A stretch of DNA of 64,000 bases from Bradyrhizobium sp. SRL28 (GTDB lineage: Bacteria > Pseudomonadota > Alphaproteobacteria > Rhizobiales > Xanthobacteraceae): NCBI RefSeq assembly GCF_018596315.1, contig NZ_JAHEAG010000001.1:310001-374000 (forward strand), read 5' to 3'. The position numbers and the translations under genes are program-made. The notes below the pieces were generated by a model that saw only the letters and a list, made by a program, of their open reading frames with translations, was not told the DNA's origin and did not search any database. This document shows positions 31,881 to 40,447 of this stretch, in pieces. How positions within the stretch are numbered: the first letter of the stretch is position 1; each line of letters starts with the position of its first letter.

Positions 31881-32906
31881 CTAGTTCGCTGTATACACCA
31901 GTTCCCGCTCCGCGCGCGGCGGCAAAAATTCGCGCGAGAAGATTTCCGCGGGCGTCGGCGCGCGGGTGAGCTGGTAGCCTTCGACGATGATGCCGATGGC
32001 GCGGGCCATGCGGTCATCCTTGACGTCGCCGACGCCGATCTCCTTCATCTCGGGCGAGACGATCAGCTTGTCGAAGGAATATTGCAGGCGGCGCTTTTCG
32101 ACCTCGACATTGATCAGATTATCGTAGTTCACCGCGGCTTTCATTCCGGCATTCTGATCCTTGGCGATCGCGATCATGCCCTTGTTGACGGCACGGACGA
32201 GGGCCGCAACGGCCTTCGGATTGGACGCCAAAAGCTTGCGCGAGACCATCACGCCATTGGAATAGAGATCGAGCCCGTAGTCGCCGAACTGGAACCATTT
32301 GTAGTCCTTGTCGGGATCCTGGCGGTTCAGCACGAGGTTGAAGTAGCTCGTGATGTTGAACACCAGCGCGGCGTCGATATCGCCCTTGATCAACATCGGC
32401 TCCTGCAGATTGGGCGCCATGTTGGAGATCTTGATCTTCTCGCCCTCGAGCTTGTTCTTTTGCGCAAACACCGGCAGCAGCCGCGTGGTCGGCGTGCCCT
32501 GCGCGCCGCCGAGCGTATGGCCCTCGAAATCCTTGATGGTGTTGATGCCGCTGGTCTTCTTGGTGACGATCGCAAACGGCGGCTGGTTCCAGATCATGTA
32601 GACCATGACTGGCGCGTCCTGCGGCTTGGTCGAGGCGTTCTGGATGATGGCGTTGACGTCCCCGAAGCCGGCGTCATAGGCGCCCGACATGATGCGCGTG
32701 ACCGTAGCTCCCGAGCCCTCGCCCTGGTCGATCACGACATTGAGGCCTTCCTCTTTGAAATAGCCGTTGTCCTTGGCATAGAAGAACGCGGCGTCGGACC
32801 CTTGCGTCTTCCAGCCAAGGGTGAACTTGATCGTCGTTTCCTGGGCGTTGGCAGCGCCGGCAAACAGGGCGGCTCCCAACAGCGCTGCACTAAGTCTGGC
32901 TAACAT
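31881..32906 (-). CDS. NMT1/THI5-like ABC transporter substrate-binding protein
   Basis: A 341-residue binding protein. The signal peptide is MLARLSAALLGAALFAGAAN, with cleavage near ANAQ. It is followed by IKFTLGWKTQGSDAAFFYAK and FKEEGLNVVIDQGEGSGATV, the usual start of the NMT1/THI5 family that binds pyrimidine-like or sulfonate ligands. It is third in a minus-strand operon behind the ATPase and permease. Amidohydrolases encoded on both sides suggest a nitrogen heterocycle as ligand, by inference. Confidence 0.9.
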   Translation of the reverse strand: MLARLSAALLGAALFAGAANAQETTIKFTLGWKTQGSDAAFFYAKDNGYFKEEGLNVVIDQGEGSGATVTRIMSGAYDAGFGDVNAIIQNASTKPQDAPVMVYMIWNQPPFAIVTKKTSGINTIKDFEGHTLGGAQGTPTTRLLPVFAQKNKLEGEKIKISNMAPNLQEPMLIKGDIDAALVFNITSYFNLVLNRQDPDKDYKWFQFGDYGLDLYSNGVMVSRKLLASNPKAVAALVRAVNKGMIAIAKDQNAGMKAAVNYDNLINVEVEKRRLQYSFDKLIVSPEMKEIGVGDVKDDRMARAIGIIVEGYQLTRAPTPAEIFSREFLPPRAERELVYTAN

Positions 32907-32952
32907 CGCGATCTCCTCGACTGGGTTGGATGACGGGTGGCGGAATCTTTGC

Positions 32953-33729
32953 TCATGTCGCGATCACGTCGCTCTTGCGGGTGGCCCAGCCGGTGACGCG
33001 CCCCTCGATCACCGAGAAGATCACGTAGAGCGCGACGCCGAGGCCGGCGAGCACGAACAGGCCGGCGAACACCAGCGGCACGTTGAAATTCGAGGACGCG
33101 GTCATCATCACGTTGCCGATGCCGCGGTTGGAGGCCACGGTCTCGGACAGCACCGCGCCGACGAAGGCGTAAGAGATCGCGACCTTCAAGGACGCAAAGA
33201 AGAACGGCATGGTGCGCGGCAAGCCGACGTTCCAGAGAATGTCGAGCTTGCTGGCGCCGAGCGCCTTCAGCACGTCTTCGAGCTCGGGTTCGGTGGTCGC
33301 CAGCCCCGTCGCGATGTTGACCACGATCGGGAAGAAGCAGATCGACAGCGCGGTCAGCACCGCCGGCACCGAGCCGGAACCGAACCACAGCACGAAAATT
33401 GGCACTACGGCGACTTTTGGAATGGAGGAGAAACCGACCAGCAGCGGATAGGCGGTGTCATAGGCAGTCTTCGAGACGCCGATGACCGCGCCGAGCACGA
33501 CACCGAGGCCGACACCGAGCACGAAACCGATCATCGTGGTCGCCAGCGTCTGCAGGATGTGCGGCCAAAGGATCGGGAATTTCTCAAACAGCGTGACGAA
33601 CACCTGCGACGGGCGCGGCAGCACCAGATCGGACATCCCGGTCATGACGCAGAACAATTCCCAGGCGACGAAGAACAGGACGATCAGTGCCGCCGACCAG
33701 GCCTTCTGGCGGTAATCGAAATCGGGCAT
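32953..33729 (-). CDS. ABC transporter permease (nitrate/taurine/NMT1 type)
   Basis: A 258-residue inner-membrane permease with about six hydrophobic segments. The EAA-like loop reads LEDVLKALGASKLDILWNVG then LPRTMPFFFASLKVAISYAF, placing it in the BPD_transp_1 group used by taurine, sulfonate and pyrimidine importers. ATG 33729 starts two bases after the ATPase stop; the frame runs on upstream but only as a shadow of the ATPase gene. Confidence 0.9.
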   Translation of the reverse strand: MPDFDYRQKAWSAALIVLFFVAWELFCVMTGMSDLVLPRPSQVFVTLFEKFPILWPHILQTLATTMIGFVLGVGLGVVLGAVIGVSKTAYDTAYPLLVGFSSIPKVAVVPIFVLWFGSGSVPAVLTALSICFFPIVVNIATGLATTEPELEDVLKALGASKLDILWNVGLPRTMPFFFASLKVAISYAFVGAVLSETVASNRGIGNVMMTASSNFNVPLVFAGLFVLAGLGVALYVIFSVIEGRVTGWATRKSDVIAT

Positions 33730-33731
33730 GG

Positions 33732-34616
33732 TCAGGCCGCTCCCTGTGCCGACGCCGTGCGGGCGTCGACGATGAACGCGCGCAGCTTCTGATTCAGCGC
33801 CACGAAATCCGGCTCGAAGGTCATGGCGACCGTGCGCGGCCTCTCGAAGGTGACGTGGCTGTCGTCGAGGATGCGGCCAGGGCGCGCGCTCATCACGCAG
33901 ATGCGGCTGCCGAGGAACGCGGCCTCGCGCAGATCGTGGGTCACCAGCAGCACGGTCGGCTTGTGGGCGATCCAGAGATCCTGAAGGATCGACCACAGCT
34001 CTTCGCGCGTGAACTGGTCGAGCGCGCCAAAGGGCTCGTCGAGCAGCAGCATGCGCGGCTCATGAATGAGCGCGCGGCACAGATTGGCGCGCTGAAGCAT
34101 GCCGCCGGAGAGTTGCCAGGGGTAGCGGTTGCCAAATCCCTTGAGGCCGACCTGCTCCAAAAGCGCGTTGGCCTTGTCGCGAAATTCGGTCTTACGGAGT
34201 TTTCGGAATTGCGAGCGGAACGGCTCGACGATCTTGAGCGGCAGCATGATGTTCCGCTCGATCGTCATCCAGGGCAGCATGGTCGGGTTCTGAAACGCCA
34301 TGCCGACGCGCAAGGCGCGCGCCGCCACTTCCCGGCCGCCGACGATCACCACGCCGGTGGATGGCTGCACCAGCCCGCTCACCAGCCGCAGGATGGTGGA
34401 CTTGCCGCATCCGGACGGCCCGACGAGGGCGACAAACTCGCCATCGGCGATCCGCAGCGTCGTCGTGGAAAGGGCCGGCACCGCGCGGACGCCGCGGCCG
34501 AAGGTGACCGAGGCCTCGGAGAGCTCGATGGCGATGGGGGCGGCGGAAGCCGGAACCGGCGAGCCAGAGAATTCGGAATGTGGCTGCATACGCATCATGG
34601 CTGGAAGTGCATGCAA
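33732..34616 (-). CDS. ABC transporter ATP-binding protein (nitrate/taurine/NMT1 type)
   Basis: A 294-residue ATPase. Walker A is GPSGCGKST, the Q-loop MAFQNPTMLPW, the signature LSGGMLQRANLCRAL and Walker B LLLDEPFGALD, followed by LVTHDLREA. It is first in the transporter operon and divergent from the GntR gene. The N-terminus has several candidate starts (MHALPAMMRMQPHSE); a start at one of the later methionines is possible. The 173-base promoter region upstream holds the GntR-type motifs. Confidence 0.9.
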   Translation of the reverse strand: MHALPAMMRMQPHSEFSGSPVPASAAPIAIELSEASVTFGRGVRAVPALSTTTLRIADGEFVALVGPSGCGKSTILRLVSGLVQPSTGVVIVGGREVAARALRVGMAFQNPTMLPWMTIERNIMLPLKIVEPFRSQFRKLRKTEFRDKANALLEQVGLKGFGNRYPWQLSGGMLQRANLCRALIHEPRMLLLDEPFGALDQFTREELWSILQDLWIAHKPTVLLVTHDLREAAFLGSRICVMSARPGRILDDSHVTFERPRTVAMTFEPDFVALNQKLRAFIVDARTASAQGAA

Positions 34617-34690
34617 GCCGGATGCCAGCGGAACTTGCCTTTGAAATCAAAGGCCTTGCGAATGACCGCCGAAACTGCCGGATTCCTTTT

Positions 34691-34748
34691 GTGCAATCTG
34701 GCCGTCGAACTGCATGCAATTGAGGCGCTCAATCGGTCCACAATTGTG
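34691..34748. promoter_or_regulatory. GntR-type operator cluster between transporter and gntR
   Basis: Motifs GTGCAATCTGG (34691-34701) and TGCATGCAATTGAGG (34711-34725), plus the palindrome CACAATTGTG (34739-34748). The first two resemble TGCACACAATCTGGAG and the complement of CTCCAAATTGCATGCA found at 36148-36207. The recurring element is TGCAnnCAATyTGG. Confidence 0.6.
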
Positions 34749-34789
34749 ATAAGAGAGCGCCATTCGAAGCACGTCTCAGGGATTCGCCG

Positions 34790-35548
34790 ATGGCGCCTCG
34801 CTCCGCCAGCAAGTCAGCCGTACCGTCCGACAAGGTCGGCGTGATCTGCCGCGCGCTTCGCCGCGCCATCATCGAACAGGCGCTTGAGCCCGGCGCGAAA
34901 CTCCCGGAGGATTCGCTCGGCGAAAGGTTTGGCGTCAGCCGCACCATTGCCCGCCATGCGCTGGGGCAACTGGCGGCGGAAGGCCTCGTCGAGCTTCGCC
35001 GCAACCGGATTGCCGTCGTGGCGACGCCGAGCTGGCAGGAAGCGCGCGATGCGTTTGATATCCGGATCGAACTTGAACGCCTCGTCGTGCGCCAGCTGGC
35101 CGGCAAGCTGACCAAGAGCCAGGTTGCGGAGCTGAACGCCCATGTCGATGCCGAGGACCGCGCCCGCGACGGTTCGGATGCGGTGTCGATCAGGCTGGCG
35201 ACGGAATTCCACATCCTGCTCGCCAATATGACGAACAGCCCCATCCTGGTGCGCTACGTCAGCGAGGTCGCCTATCGCTGCTGCCTGACGCTGTCGCTCT
35301 ACAGCCGCCCGCATTCGTCGGAGTGCGCGATCAACGAGCATCGCGCGATCATCGCAGCACTCGTCAAGGGCGACGAAGCCAAGGTGATGAGCCTGATGCA
35401 CAGCCATCTGGATTCGGTGGCCAGCCGCGCGCTGGTGGCCCCTGCCCCGCAGCGCGGCCGGGATTTGCTGGATATTCTGGCGCCTTACGCGGAGGAAGGC
35501 GACGGTGGCCGCGTAGTGAAATTGCCGAAGGTTGTTAGAGCGCGGTAG
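34790..35548 (+). CDS. GntR-family regulator, FCD type
   Basis: A 252-residue regulator. The winged helix covers roughly residues 15-80 (ALRRAIIEQALEPGAKLPED, ERFGVSRTIARHALGQLAAE). The C-terminal FCD helical effector domain contains RIELERLVVRQLAGKL and metal-type histidines in EFHILLANM and INEHRAIIAAL. It is divergent from the ABC transporter operon. The motif in its own promoter recurs before the amidohydrolase and SnoaL genes 1.4 kb away, so it probably represses both sets until a substrate appears. Confidence 0.92.
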   Translation: MAPRSASKSAVPSDKVGVICRALRRAIIEQALEPGAKLPEDSLGERFGVSRTIARHALGQLAAEGLVELRRNRIAVVATPSWQEARDAFDIRIELERLVVRQLAGKLTKSQVAELNAHVDAEDRARDGSDAVSIRLATEFHILLANMTNSPILVRYVSEVAYRCCLTLSLYSRPHSSECAINEHRAIIAALVKGDEAKVMSLMHSHLDSVASRALVAPAPQRGRDLLDILAPYAEEGDGGRVVKLPKVVRAR

Positions 35549-35555
35549 GCAGCAC

Positions 35556-35667
35556 CGTCATTGCGAGCGCAGCGAAGCAATCCATCGCGCCGCGCAAAGA
35601 AAGAGTGGATTGCTTCGTCGCTTCGCTCCCTTGCACAAACGCTTCGCGTTTGTCGCAGGCAATGACG
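35556..35667. repeat. palindromic repeat, CGTCATTGCGAGC family (long form)
   Basis: CGTCATTGCGAGCGCAGCG at left; TTGCACAAACGCTTCGCGT and GCAGGCAATGACG at right. It lies between the convergent gntR and SnoaL-like genes. It matches the long form at 24441 in opposite orientation. Confidence 0.8.
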
Positions 35668-35678
35668 AAGATAGCACC

Positions 35679-36110
35679 TCAAGCCTCGATCCCCATCTGC
35701 ACCAGAATGCGCTCCGCGCTGTCGTTCCAGACGTCCATCTTCACGATCTGGCCGCCCTTCACCACGAAGCGATCGACGTAGCGGTTGCCTTCGAACCGCG
35801 TGCCGTCGAGCCATTCGCCATAGAGCGTGCCGATGCTGTAGACGACAGTCTCGTCCGCACCGGGGCAGACGTCGAAGCGGTCCATCTGCTTCTTGACCCA
35901 GCGATAGCGCCGCGCGTTGAAGCCGGTCGGCCCGCGCGGATGGTCGAACTCGCGGCCGCCGGTGAAGGTGATGATCGTGCCGGGCTTCATGTAGGCCGCC
36001 GCCGCCTCAGGATCCGGGATCATCGACGCGGTGAGATAGGCCTCGACCACCTCGGCATCGGACATTTGCTTAGCAGCGTTCTTGGGCTCGGCTTTGGCGG
36101 CAATGGACAT
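35679..36110 (-). CDS. SnoaL/NTF2-like protein
   Basis: A 143-residue protein with NTF2-like features: VVEAYLTASMIPDPEAAAAY, MKPGTIITFTGGREFDHPRG and the C-terminal VDRFVVKGGQIVKMDVWNDS. Such small alpha-plus-beta barrels are cyclases, isomerases, hydratases or ligand-binding proteins. The function is unknown. ATG 36110 is used; the frame is open upstream through the divergent promoter but shows no family resemblance there. It is divergent from the amidohydrolase at 36262 and shares its GntR-type motifs. Confidence 0.8.
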   Translation of the reverse strand: MSIAAKAEPKNAAKQMSDAEVVEAYLTASMIPDPEAAAAYMKPGTIITFTGGREFDHPRGPTGFNARRYRWVKKQMDRFDVCPGADETVVYSIGTLYGEWLDGTRFEGNRYVDRFVVKGGQIVKMDVWNDSAERILVQMGIEA

Positions 36111-36147
36111 GACGACCTCTCCTGACGGCCGGACTCTACAATCCGCC

Positions 36148-36207
36148 CTCCAAATTGCATGCACATATTTTGAACAATCCGGCCTCAGAACTGCACACAA
36201 TCTGGAG
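36148..36207. promoter_or_regulatory. pair of GntR-type motifs between SnoaL-like and amidohydrolase genes
   Basis: CTCCAAATTGCATGCA (36148-36163) and TGCACACAATCTGGAG (36192-36207) are opposed copies of one element, forming a broad inverted arrangement. Both resemble the motifs before gntR at 34691-34725. Confidence 0.6.
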
Positions 36208-36261
36208 CTGCCTCGGGAACGCCCTTCCGCTAGGGTGAGGGTTCCTCCAACCCGCTGCGCG

Positions 36262-37503
36262 ATGAACACAAAAACCGCCTTTGATCTGATTTTCCGCAAC
36301 GCCAGGACCCGGTTTTCGGCCACCCCGGTCGATATCGGCGTTGCCGGCGGACGTACCCTCGCCATCGAACCCCGGCTTGCCTGCGAAGCGGCCGAGATCG
36401 ACGTCGGTGGCAGGCTCGTGCTGCCCGGTTTTGTCGACACCCATATTCATCTCGACAAGGCCTGCCTGCTCGGCCGCTGCGGGCACGACCATGCCAGCGT
36501 GGCTGAGGCCATCGCCGCGGTCGCGGCCATGAAGCGCGATTTCACAATGGAGGACGTGTACGCGCGGGGCGCGCGGGTGATCGAGCGCGCCATCGTGCAT
36601 GGCACCACGCGGATGCGCACCCATGTGGAAATCGATCCGCGCATCGCGCTGCGCGGCTTTGAGGCGATCAAGGCGCTGAAGCGCGACTATGCCTGGGCGA
36701 TCGACCTCTCCATCTGCGTGTTTCCGCAGGAAGGCCTGACCAACGATCCCGGCGCCGAAGAGCTGTTGATCGCGGCCCTGCGCGACGGCGGTGAAGCAAT
36801 CGGCGGCTGTCCCTACATGGACACCGACCCGAACGCGCATCTCGAAAAAGTTTTCGGTCTGGCGCAGGAGTTCGACGTCGATGTCGATCTGCACCTCGAC
36901 TTCGATCTCGATCCGTCGTGGTGGCATCTCGAAGAGGTCTGCCGACAGACCGAGCGGCGCAACTACCAGGGCCGCGTCGCGATCGGTCATGCGACGAAAC
37001 TATCCGCCCTGCCGCCGGACCGGCTGAAGGCAGCGACGGCGCGGCTGGCAAAATCCGGTGTCGCCGTGACCGTGCTGCCCGCGACCGATCTCTATCTGAT
37101 GGGCCGCGACGCCACGCATAGTGCGCCGCGCGGGCTGACGGTGGCGCACAAGCTCGTCGAAAGCGGCGTCGTGTGTTCGGTCGCGACCAACAATGTGCTC
37201 AATCCGTTCACCCCGTTCGGCGATGCCTCGCTGCTGCGGATGGCGAATTTCTACGCCAATGTCGCGCATGCCGGGGTCAGCGAATTCGATGCCTGCCTCG
37301 ATCTCGTCACCGAGCTGCCGGCGCGGCTGATGAATTTGCGGGATTACGGCATCGCACCGGGCAATCCGGCGGACCTGATCATCCTCGACACCGACAGCGG
37401 TCTGAACGCGATTGCGGAACTGCCCGACATGCTGATGGGATTCAAGAACGGGCGGCAGGTGTTCGAGCGACGGAAGCCGACGCTGTTTCGTCCGGCGGCT
37501 TAG
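36262..37503 (+). CDS. cytosine deaminase-like amidohydrolase
   Basis: A 413-residue amidohydrolase. Metal histidines are in GFVDTHIHLDKACLLG; further motifs are MRTHVEIDP, VDLHLDFD and GHATKLSAL. The layout matches the cytosine deaminase/isocytosine deaminase branch (THxHLDK), which deaminates ring amines or opens cyclic amides. ATG 36262 lies after the GntR-type motifs; earlier in-frame codons would place the operators inside the gene. It is followed by an enolase-superfamily gene. With the transporter and GntR it forms a probable catabolic regulon for a nitrogen heterocycle. Confidence 0.85.
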   Translation: MNTKTAFDLIFRNARTRFSATPVDIGVAGGRTLAIEPRLACEAAEIDVGGRLVLPGFVDTHIHLDKACLLGRCGHDHASVAEAIAAVAAMKRDFTMEDVYARGARVIERAIVHGTTRMRTHVEIDPRIALRGFEAIKALKRDYAWAIDLSICVFPQEGLTNDPGAEELLIAALRDGGEAIGGCPYMDTDPNAHLEKVFGLAQEFDVDVDLHLDFDLDPSWWHLEEVCRQTERRNYQGRVAIGHATKLSALPPDRLKAATARLAKSGVAVTVLPATDLYLMGRDATHSAPRGLTVAHKLVESGVVCSVATNNVLNPFTPFGDASLLRMANFYANVAHAGVSEFDACLDLVTELPARLMNLRDYGIAPGNPADLIILDTDSGLNAIAELPDMLMGFKNGRQVFERRKPTLFRPAA

Positions 37504-37512
37504 AAAGTCTCC

Positions 37513-37530
37513 GTCAAGCCCGGCCATGAC
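37513..37530. repeat. half-copy of the GGGCTTGACCC repeat
   Basis: GTCAAGCCCGGCCATGAC equals one arm of the repeat at 38914-39003 without its partner. It appears to be a remnant of a deleted palindrome. Confidence 0.5.
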
Positions 37531-37669
37531 TAAGAAGCGAGACGATGCTTCGCGTCGTCGCGCGAACCATGCAGGCCATGCTCTGCCTTATGCGCTGCCC
37601 TGCAATTGACGGCCCCGCCAATCATTGTTGTTATCGGCCAACGACAACAACAAGCCCGGGCAGGAAATC

Positions 37670-38890
37670 ATGAAAAAGGCCACCACCATAAGAAGCGTCG
37701 AAACGCTCGCCTGCGACGCCGGTTGGCGGAACTACCACTTCGTCAAGATCATGACCGATGACGGCATCGTCGGCTGGAGCGAATACGACGAGGGCTTTGG
37801 TGCGCCCGGCGTCACCGCGGCGATCGAGCGCCTCGCGGCGCGCGTGGTTGGCAAGAATGCCTTCCAGCACGAGCGGATCTACGCCGAACTGTTTGCCGCG
37901 ACGCGGCCGGCTGCCGGCGGCGTGGTGGCGCTGGCGTTAGGGGCGATCGAGAACGCGCTGCTCGACGTCAAGGCCAAGGCGCTGGGCGTGCCCTGCTACG
38001 AATTGCTCGGCGGCAAGATCCGCGACCGCATCCGCGTCTACTGGTCGCACTGCGCGACCTGGCGCATCAACCATCCCGACTGGTTCAAGCCGGCCATCAC
38101 CAGCCTCGATGGCGTCAAATCCATCGGCACCGAGGTGCGCGAAAAAGGCTTTACGGCGATGAAGACCAACATCTTCGTCTACACCGACGGCAAGCCTCAG
38201 GGCTGGCGGCCCGGTTTCGGCGCGCCGTTCGAGCCGGAGGTCAATGTCGACCGCAAGGTGCTGCGAAACCTCTGCATGCATCTGGAAGCGATCCGCGACG
38301 GCGCCGGGCCCGACGTCGACCTGCTGCTCGACCTCAACTTCAATGCCAAGACGGAAGGCTACTTAAAGATACTCCGCGCCATCAAGGATATGGATCTGTT
38401 CTGGGTGGAGATCGACACCTTCAACCCGCAGGCGCTCGGCTATATCCGCCGCCAGAGCCCGCACCCGGTGTCATCCTGCGAGACGCTGCTGGCCCTGCGC
38501 GAATTCCTGCCCTACTTCAATGAACAGGCAATGGACGTCGCTATCATCGACACGCCCTGGAACGGGGTCTGGCAATCGATGAAGATCGCCGCCGCCGCCG
38601 AGCATTTCGAGGTCAACGTCGCCCCGCATAATTTCTACGGTCACCTCTGCACCATGCAGAACGCGCATTTCTCCGCCGCGGTGCCGAATTTGCGCATCAT
38701 GGAAACCGATATCGACCGCCTGGCGTGGGACCATGAACTGTTCACGCATGTGCCCGAGATCGTCGACGGCCATCTCACCATGCCGGATCGCCCCGGCTGG
38801 GGCACCGAACCCAACGAGGAAGGCCTGCGCGCCCATCCGCCGAAGAGCAAGGGCGGGCTGTTGAATTACGGGCAGGCGGGGAAAAAGTAG
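37670..38890 (+). CDS. enolase-superfamily enzyme (mandelate racemase/muconate lactonizing type)
   Basis: A 406-residue protein. The capping domain leads into the barrel; metal ligands are the Asp in LLLDLNFNA, the Glu in FWVEIDTF and the Glu in SSCETLLAL. The lysine region is AMKTNIF, with the second lysine of KxK absent. A histidine in NVAPHNFYGHL suggests the mandelate racemase/sugar-acid dehydratase subgroup. Such enzymes abstract a proton next to a carboxylate, causing dehydration or epimerisation. ATG 37670 is preferred to the upstream start for its CAGGA site and family-like start. It is probably co-transcribed with the amidohydrolase. Confidence 0.87.
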   Translation: MKKATTIRSVETLACDAGWRNYHFVKIMTDDGIVGWSEYDEGFGAPGVTAAIERLAARVVGKNAFQHERIYAELFAATRPAAGGVVALALGAIENALLDVKAKALGVPCYELLGGKIRDRIRVYWSHCATWRINHPDWFKPAITSLDGVKSIGTEVREKGFTAMKTNIFVYTDGKPQGWRPGFGAPFEPEVNVDRKVLRNLCMHLEAIRDGAGPDVDLLLDLNFNAKTEGYLKILRAIKDMDLFWVEIDTFNPQALGYIRRQSPHPVSSCETLLALREFLPYFNEQAMDVAIIDTPWNGVWQSMKIAAAAEHFEVNVAPHNFYGHLCTMQNAHFSAAVPNLRIMETDIDRLAWDHELFTHVPEIVDGHLTMPDRPGWGTEPNEEGLRAHPPKSKGGLLNYGQAGKK

Positions 38891-38913
38891 ACGTTCGATC
38901 CACCGCACTCAGT

Positions 38914-39003
38914 CGTCATGCCCGGGCTTGACCCGGGCATCCACGACTTCCTTCTACGTCCGCAAGCAAGGCGTGGATGGCCGGGTCAAGCCCGGCCATG
39001 ACG
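38914..39003. repeat. palindromic repeat, GGGCTTGACCC family
   Basis: CGTCATGCCCGGGCTTGACC at left mirrors GGTCAAGCCCGGCCATGACG at right. It sits between the convergent enolase-superfamily and binding-protein genes. Confidence 0.8.
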
Positions 39004-39024
39004 GAGAGCGTCGTCAAGCCCCGC

Positions 39025-40263
39025 TCATTTATCGCCCGGCGCGCTCGCGAACGCACTCTCGATCACGTCGCCGATCGGCTGCCAGGCGTTTCCGTCGAAT
39101 TGCACCAGCCGCATCTGCTTGATCGGATGGAAATCGGCTGGCCCGGTATTCATCGCAATTCCCGGAAGCGCGATCGGGCTCTGGTAATTCCGTAGGGACG
39201 CCGCCTGCCGCATGATGTTCTCGCGCGACAGGTCGTCGCCGCACTGGGTCAAGACCTGGACCAGGGTTGCCGCCGCCGCATAGCCGAATATCGCGTTGCC
39301 ATCTTCCTTGTCGCCATCAGGGTAATATTTGTCCATGAAGGCCAGCCAGTCCTTGATGGTGGGGTCTTCCTTCCAGGTGGCATCGCTTGCGTCCTTCAGG
39401 AACGAGGTGGAGATCACGCCGACTGAATTCTGAAGTCCCGCCGGTCTCAGCGCGTTCGCGATCGAAGCTGCCGCATTGACCAGCAGCAACTGTGGGTGCC
39501 AACCGAGCTCAGCCGCCCTGCGGATCGCACGCGCCGAGATCGGCGGGGCGCAATTGAGCACGAGCACTTCAGCGCCGGAGTTCTTGAGGATGTCAATTTG
39601 GGTATCGATCGACATGTCGGCATCGATGGCGATGTCGGCCACGATCATGTTGGCGGTGAGACCGAGCCCTTCCTGCAATCCCCGGAACAGATCGCGGCCG
39701 AACTGGTCGTTCTGCCAGAGCACGGCGATCTTCCTGCTCGGATAGGCGGACTGGATGTAATTGGCGTAGATCCGGCCTTCGGCGCGAAATGTCGGCTGCC
39801 AGCCCATCGTCCACGGAAATCGCTTCGGGTGCGCCCACTCCTCGTCGCCAGAGGCGACAAAGAGCTGAGGGATATTCCTCTCATTGAGATAGGCTCGCGT
39901 CGCCAGATTGCTCGGCGTGCCGAACGATCCGAACATCAGGTGCACGCGCTCCTGCTCGACCAGTTCACTTGTGTGCTCGACCGCCGTTCTCGGATTTGAG
40001 CTGTCATCGCGGGAGATGAACTTGATCTTGCGTCCATTGATGCCGCCGCGCTCGTTGATCATGTCGAAATAGGCGGCCTCCGCCCTTCCGATCGAAGCGA
40101 ACGCGGCCAGCGGCCCGGTATAGGGCATAATATTGCCGATGCGGATTTCGGTGTCGGTCACGCCGGCGGCGTGGGCCGGCTGCAGGGCGGCCAAGGCAAC
40201 TGCCAACATTGCGGCGACGGGATACAGCGCCAGTCTGGCTTTTATTATTATTTGCATCAACAT
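39025..40263 (-). CDS. branched-chain-type ABC substrate-binding protein, orphan
   Basis: A 412-residue binding protein. The signal sequence is MLMQIIIKARLALYPVAAML followed by AVALAALQPAHAAG. The mature start EIRIGNIMPYTGPLAAFASI is typical of the LivK/HAAT class. It also has INERGGINGRKIKFISRDDS and FGYAAAATLVQVL. No permease or ATPase gene is adjacent, so it must share another transporter or be a remnant. ATG 40263 is chosen for its signal peptide; the frame starts earlier at 40329 without resemblance. It follows the hydantoinase genes on the same strand, across a palindromic repeat. Confidence 0.88.
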   Translation of the reverse strand: MLMQIIIKARLALYPVAAMLAVALAALQPAHAAGVTDTEIRIGNIMPYTGPLAAFASIGRAEAAYFDMINERGGINGRKIKFISRDDSSNPRTAVEHTSELVEQERVHLMFGSFGTPSNLATRAYLNERNIPQLFVASGDEEWAHPKRFPWTMGWQPTFRAEGRIYANYIQSAYPSRKIAVLWQNDQFGRDLFRGLQEGLGLTANMIVADIAIDADMSIDTQIDILKNSGAEVLVLNCAPPISARAIRRAAELGWHPQLLLVNAAASIANALRPAGLQNSVGVISTSFLKDASDATWKEDPTIKDWLAFMDKYYPDGDKEDGNAIFGYAAAATLVQVLTQCGDDLSRENIMRQAASLRNYQSPIALPGIAMNTGPADFHPIKQMRLVQFDGNAWQPIGDVIESAFASAPGDK

Positions 40264-40362
40264 GGCCTCGAACGCCAAGCTGCCAAGAGCTTGTGACGCC
40301 AACCCAGCGTCCACGATAATAGCCCGCAAAATCGGGTTGTTGAAATCACATATTGGGCAGGC

Positions 40363-40446
40363 CGTAGGATGGGTGGAGCGCAGCGATACCCATCAATGAC
40401 ACCGCTCGAAGTTGATGGGTATCGCTTCGCTCCACCCATCCTACAC
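40363..40446. repeat. palindromic repeat, CGTAGGATGGGTGG family
   Basis: CGTAGGATGGGTGGAGCG at left mirrors CGCTCCACCCATCCTACACG at right; GATACCCATCA/TGATGGGTATC form the inner arms. A near-identical copy is at 44180, flanking the other side of the hydantoinase pair. Confidence 0.85.
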
Positions 40447-40447
40447 G

